Position numbers and translations under genes: made by a program | Part shown: piece after piece, positions 44,101 through 50,100 of the stretch | Position numbering within the stretch: position 1 is the first letter of the stretch | How the letters are laid out: every line of letters starts with the position of its first letter | Assembly (NCBI RefSeq): GCF_019059575.1 | Contig: NW_024881539.1 | Location: 1,302,001 to 1,366,000 of the forward strand | DNA from: Amphibalanus amphitrite | Taxonomy: Eukaryota; Arthropoda; Thecostraca; Balanomorpha; Balanidae | Length of the DNA stretch: 64,000 nt | Direction of reading: 5' to 3' | Notes under the pieces: generated by a model | Seen by the model: the letters and a program-made list of their open reading frames with translations, nothing else | What the model was told of the DNA's origin: nothing | The model's database searches: none

Positions 44101-47100
44101 GCGCGACAGTCGCTGCCGGCTCGCGCCAGACTTCGTAAGGAGCGCATGGATCGGTTTTGGGAAGTTTGGTCGTCCGCCTACTTGCGTCAGTTACCCACTT
44201 CCGTTCGCCAATTCCGCCATCACGGTAGCTTGAGGGTAGGCTCAGTCGTTTTGATTCATGAGAAGAACGTTCCGCGCTTGATGTGGCCGGTTGGTGTGGT
44301 TGTGCGGCTGTATAAAGGGTCTGATGGTGTCGTACGATCCGCTGACCTACGTACAGCGAAGGGTGTCCGTACTCGCGCGATTCAGTGTCTCCACGATCTA
44401 GAGTGCGATTAGAGAGTGGAGCGTCTGGTTAGGCTTTCAGACAGAGTCGTCTCTCTTTCGTTGTAGTTAAGTGTATCCTTGTGTGTGTATACTGACCGGG
44501 TTTGTTGATCAGTTGTGTGCTAATGCACTCGTCATTTCTGGCCAAGCTGATGTGTTTCGCTATTTGATCTCTGTGTCATGATTGTTGCTAGGCCTAAAGT
44601 GTGTTGGAGTATCACGTATCGATGTTCTCTATACTCCAACGGGGCGGAGAATGTTGTGAAATGTGGACCATATTTAGTGCCGCCCGCCCCCCAGCGCTAC
44701 CTGGTGCTTGTTTGGTCACCTCCCCAGCGCCACCTATTGGCTCTGTTTTAGGATGGAGCAGATTGCGGGTCAGATTCTGTGGACGGTGGCGCGCCTCTGG
44801 TGAGGAAGGTGTGAACCACAGGGCACACGTGGCACACTGACCCAGTTTTGCATCAGCTGATCGCCGCAATAAACCAGTTGACGGTCATCGTGTTTGGGCC
44901 GTGGAGGTGCGCCGATTTAGCCGCATGATTTTGAAACTCGCAGATATAGCTCAATTTATTGTAACCAGAGCAGCATTCAGAGTGACTAAACCAATCAGGC
45001 GAATTAGTTTTCGTAACAGGTGTCACACCAGCACTAGCACTCGCAGATGCCTTCACTTTAGGCATGGTGCCGAAATAGCTTGTAGTCGAGTGTATTGGGT
45101 GCTTCTCCTGCGACCGTTCCAACCACACTGCCAACCCTCTCGCACGACCCGGCGCCGCTACCACCGCGACTCGGCGCCCCCGTCGCCACACATGTAACAG
45201 GACACCCCCCTTGGACACATTTGTCAGTGTCGGCATAGACGGCGTCCCCCAGGCGCGTCTGGGCCACGCAGCGTCTCAGCCGGTCACACAGAGCTACACA
45301 TAACTATAAACTACAGCTTGACTGATCCCCACATGGATCTGTCATGCTTGTAATAGGTATTTTTAATTTTTGTATGAAGGATGTGCACAGTTTTGACAGA
45401 GTTTGTGACTAGAGACGCCCTATGCGAGGTTCTTAAGTCCGTGCTACTGACAGCCTTATTTCAGGCGTTTGACCTGACTTTGACCCGACCTGTGACCTCA
45501 AAATTCAACTTTCAAATACTTATCTGAAGCGTCTCTTCGCTTTCTTTCGCTTGCCGCCTCGTGCGTTCAGCTGTCCCATATTAGTTCTCGAGTTATATTG
45601 GCTGGAGGCGTTTAACGTTCTCCCCCCCCCCCCTCCCCAGCAAACGGCGGATGGTGGAATACCTTAGCAACTGTCGGGCTAACGTGTCAAGAAGCTATTG
45701 GTGAAACAAAAATCGGGAGGGAGCAGATTCTGTCCCCCCCCCCCCACCCCCACCCTTCCAGCGGGCGCGGGTGAACGATAATGCAGCTGAGTACCAGTGA
45801 GTATGGTATGTGTCTATCATTTCAAGCGCTGACCCTGCGGCGCAAAGAAGGCTATTCGTTCAAGATTTACTTCAGGGTTAGTTTGGCTTATGTATTAGAA
45901 GTGCAGCAGTACACACAGGAATTACAATGGCTTTCGCGTTCAAATCAATCCTGTTGGACATAGCTGCTGCAATGAACCACTTTCCTTCTATTGGTTACAG
46001 CAATGATGAGCCTGTAGCGACGTCGACAAACAGGGTACGTTGTGAAAAGCACGGGCACGAATGCGCATTGCGCGGCCTCCATCACAGCAGTTCGGTCAGT
46101 GGTAACGCTCAACAACACAGTTTTGCATGGAACTACGCGTATGTTTCTATGGAATGCCCGCCGTAAACATAACTATTTTCGTTTTTGCTTGCATTTATCA
46201 TCCAGCAAGAACATTGAATACGGTCATAAGATGAGCATAATTAACATATTTAAGTCAGTGCGGTGCCATAATTTATACAGTGAATTTAACTAACAGTTAA
46301 TTTTCAGCCATAGATAGGTACAGTTGAGAAAGACAAATAATGATAAAGAATGCTGGGCACAATTTATCCCTTCTTCACTTCAGCCCCACGGGCTTCCCAA
46401 ACTGAAATATCCTGAAAACCCGACTCTACCGAGTCCCTGAAACACCGCAAATGACATACGGCGAAGCATTGTTATAGCATGGGTGATCGAGGAAAATAAG
46501 TGAAAAGACGGTGCGGCGGCCGCGTGCCATAGTGCCCTCGCGTCTCGGGCGCGTAACATCAGGAGAATGCGAGCATACAGAAAACACACTACGTTTATTA
46601 GAAATGTCGTTGTTATATGTATGTAAAAGATGACATAGCTATGTCAGCTCGCCTTGAAACAAAGTGAAATTTTCCATGGGTAAATCTTTATGGCTCACCC
46701 TATACGGATAAGGGGAAAACAGAAAATGCACATCGTTCCCTCATTTGAGCAGAATTACGACCGTTTCTAATAATGCCTTTGTGTGCTTACAGCAGTCTGG
46801 TGCTGGGTTTGGCTTCAAACGAAAAATTGCCATCAGATTTCTTACATTTACTGCCCAGTACCAACGATTATAATTTATCTGAAGTATTTCCAGAGAACTA
46901 CGATAAATACATGCTACCGAAGCAGTCAGGTAAGAGCAGCCTTCCTGTGAATTTCGTTACTTTCTCTCGAGATTGTTAAGTGAGCTGCCATGATTTGAGA
47001 GGCACATTTAAACAACAAATGGTACAGAAAGTCTTTTTGAATCAGTAGTCGTCTGTTATTGACAAAATATGCCCTGTCTTATTAACGTTTTTTTGGTCTT

Positions 47101-50100
47101 TCCGTTTCAAAGCCAATGCTGAACTGGTGCCTGAGTTTGAAACAATGCAAGAAGAGTTAACACTTCTACTGTTCTGATTGAGATATTTCCTGGTTAACCC
47201 GCGCCCTGCTGGGGGGGTGTTTGAACACCCCCCTTGTGGTTTTTCGCGAATATCTCAAAAACGGCGGCGCGGAGCGCCGCCGTTTTTGGTACACCTTATC
47301 ATACATCAATTCTACACATGTTGTGAAAATTTCAGACCAAGGTCATTCAAGGTCAGGTCACCAGGTCACTTGAAGTGACCTCATCTCATAAAAAGTTTCA
47401 ATGTCTGTCATAGCTAAACCGAGTGACCGATCGCTTTGAAACTTTCAGCGATTGCTAAGAGCAATAGCATGTACAAAATGTTTATCTCAGAATTTTGATA
47501 TCGATGACCTAAGGTCAGGTCAATTTTGCGACCTCCCCATTATAAGTCAATGGGAGAAAATTGAAATGCGCCTCTTTTGGACGAAAGACATTATAAACAC
47601 TCCCAAACACCGAATTACAAGTAGTTTAGACACACTGAACATGAAAATGGTGTCCGTGACCCTTGTGTATGCCCTGAGGTCATCTTAGGTCACGAATGGT
47701 ATCTAACAGTTTTTCGCAAATAACTTTTGATAGAGGCATGCTAGAGCGATGAAAACGCCTTAGATGTGTTCAGCTCGACGATACGGATCGACTGATATGC
47801 AACATGACCCTTTCCGGTCAGGTCATGACCTTGACATGAGGTCAAATTTTCAAGTTGACCTTTCAAGATCAAGTTATAGTTCATTCGATGCGTCTTGACG
47901 AGAGGAACACGATGCCGGTAAAAGTAAGCTCGTACAGGGCTTGGGTCAAAAGTTATTGCAGAAAAACTGTTTTCGAAAAAAATCGACTATTTTTGCAGTT
48001 TTTGCCCCCTGCAGGCAAAACCGTTGACGTTAGGTCAAATCTGAGAGAATTATTCAGAAAGGGCGTTAATAGGGCTATCGAATGCGCTTTTCAGCGGCGC
48101 TGTAGCTCTATTGGTTCCCGAGTTATGCGTTGGCTTCTTGGAAATTTTCGACATTCGACCTGGAAATCGGCGAAATTTTGCCTTCAATGACCTCTGGTGA
48201 CCTGACCTTTGACCTGACCAAAAAATTGACCGAAGTGATTTCGTCATTATTTTTTACGCTCTTTCGAACGCCGCCTTCCGCGTATCGCTACGTGGCCCAG
48301 GAGCCGAGTTACAAGGGGGGGGGGTGTTCAAACACCCCCCAGCAGGGCGTGGAAATCCAGGACCCCCGGCCGGGCGCGGGTTAATGATATGCGGTAGTAA
48401 ATCCGTAAGAGGCTGACAGTGTCAACCATTTCAGATGGAAGATCAATAAAGATCTATTTCACTTTCGACTTGCAGAATGTTCTGCAGGTGGACGAAGAAA
48501 ATGGCGTAAGTGGACGCTTGGACTACTTCTAGTTATATCCTAGTTATGGATAATTATTGTAGCACTTGAGTCTTGAGCCATGGTTAATTGGTTACTGATA
48601 CCGCATTGGAGTTATGTACAGGTCTCGCGAGATTAAGCGGTAGGTTTTGCACTTTTACATTTCCGGTTATATCTCAGAAACTAATCGATCTACGATGAAG
48701 CCATTTTACACGATCATGGCCGGCTTGTTACCCAACAAGTCGATCGCATCTTTAACACTTAAAAGCTTAAGACGACGAAGATATAGCCTGAAGTACACTA
48801 AATTTTCTAGGTGCAAAACCTACCGCTAAAACCCGCGAGCCCTGTACATAGAAAACAAACGATATGTTTCCCTATTTCTAAGCAGTAAGAAACAACAGCT
48901 GGTCTCAGGATGCTTATTTTTTGGGGGGAATATGCAGTCATTGTAAAGTTTTTTTTTTTTGACAAGACAGTGTCGAATGTTTTTCCTGTTTCAATATGTG
49001 AGAAAGACCCGTGGCAGAACTTTTTAAAGTTTTCGTACTTCAGGCACATTTGTATATGATTAACAAAAAATGAGGCATACAAAAATTATGAACTTAAAAT
49101 GACATTTGTTTCCAATCTTTTTAGGTGCTACGGTACCAAACGTTCTTTTCGTTCGCCTGGGAGGACCGGCGACTGGTCGTACCAAGATCGGCACGAAACT
49201 ATTCCAGCATCACGCTCGACTCAGATCTGAAGGAGCGTATGTGGCTGCCCGACATCTTTATATTCGGCCAGGAGGACTTCGAACAGGGTCGCCTGCTGCA
49301 GGACGTCGGTCGACTGCACCTGCTGACCAGTGGTCACGTGTTCCTCTCCATCTAGTCAGTATACCTTCGGCTGGCTGCTCATGGGACTTAGTACTGAGGT
49401 CACGTGTTCCTCTCCATCTAGTCAGTGCTGCGGTCACGTGTTCCTCTCCATCTCGTTCAAAGCATCTAAAATAATGTTTAGAATTGTGTGTGTATTGTGG
49501 GAGGCTGCGCAGTGCGCACAACCGGTTTAATTCCGCTGTTTTTTTTTCAGCTCCTCATATTCGGTTGGCTGCCATCTGGACTTCTCAGCATACCCATTTG
49601 ACGTTCACACATGTGATTTGATCGTTGGAAGTTGTAAGTCCTATTTTGCCACTGTATTTTACACGTTTATAGTGATAGCATTCATGTGGCGCAGCCCGCA
49701 GTTATCTGTGCCGTTTACTCATCGCCCACCTCACAGCGACATTCCTTTACGAGTATGTGTATGTGTATTTTATATGTCTGTGTGTATTTTTGTCTCTTCG
49801 CTACATAAATTGTTGATACATCCTCCCAGCATTGCACCATTTATATTGTAAACGTCATGGGAATTACAACTTATTGTCATGGTTCTTCTCATTTGACTTC
49901 CTTCGCTCACACTCGCTGAAAGTTCCCTGTGTCACTCATTTTCAGACTCTCAGACACAAGAACAAATCGAAATGCTCTGGGCACCAAGACAACATGCGGT
50001 GTTCGAAGGAAAGGCTTTGAAATTCAACACCTTTAGCATAACTTTCCAGAGAGCTGGCCCTCACACATTCTGCTTTGGAGAAGGAAGTCAAAGTAAGTAT

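Larger units (their letters stand above)
38799..45018 (+). mobile_element. Complete Pao/BEL LTR retrotransposon inside gag of the split element
   Basis: Two 367-bp LTRs (38799..39165 and 44652..45018) that look identical, starting TGTTGTGAAATG and ending TTTTCGTAACA. Target duplication GGTGT lies at 38794..38798 and 45019..45023. The primer-binding site TGGTGCCGAAACCGCCGGG begins one base after the 5' LTR, and a purine tract GGGGCGGAGAA precedes the 3' LTR. One intact frame lies inside. This is the youngest layer of the nest. Confidence 0.95.
34296..45315 (-). mobile_element. Gypsy-like LTR retrotransposon, split by a BEL insertion
   Basis: LTRs at 45081..45315 (5', 235 bp) and 34296..34529 (3', 234 bp) differ by one base-pair indel by eye. 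Both begin TGTAGTTTATAG and end CTCGACTACA on the minus strand. Target duplication GCTTG lies at 34291..34295 and 45316..45320. Pol order is protease, reverse transcriptase, RNase H, integrase, as in Ty3/gypsy. Gag is interrupted by a Pao/BEL element at 38799..45018. No ordinary TGG-initial primer site follows the 5' LTR. A purine tract AGGGGGACG precedes the 3' LTR. The element lies antisense in intron 1 of the ion-channel gene. Confidence 0.9.

Noticed and set aside
45063..45078. Primer-binding site TGGTGCCGAAA on the plus strand next to the right LTR of the outer element
   Set aside because: It lies on the strand opposite to the element's orientation and overlaps its gag start, so it cannot prime that element; similarity to the BEL primer site may be chance.
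46773..46979. Ion channel starting at ATG 46773
   Set aside because: Possible, but TGTGCTTACAG just inside it is a good acceptor, and joining exon 1 at 32054..32100 gives a complete signal peptide in phase; kept only as a fallback.
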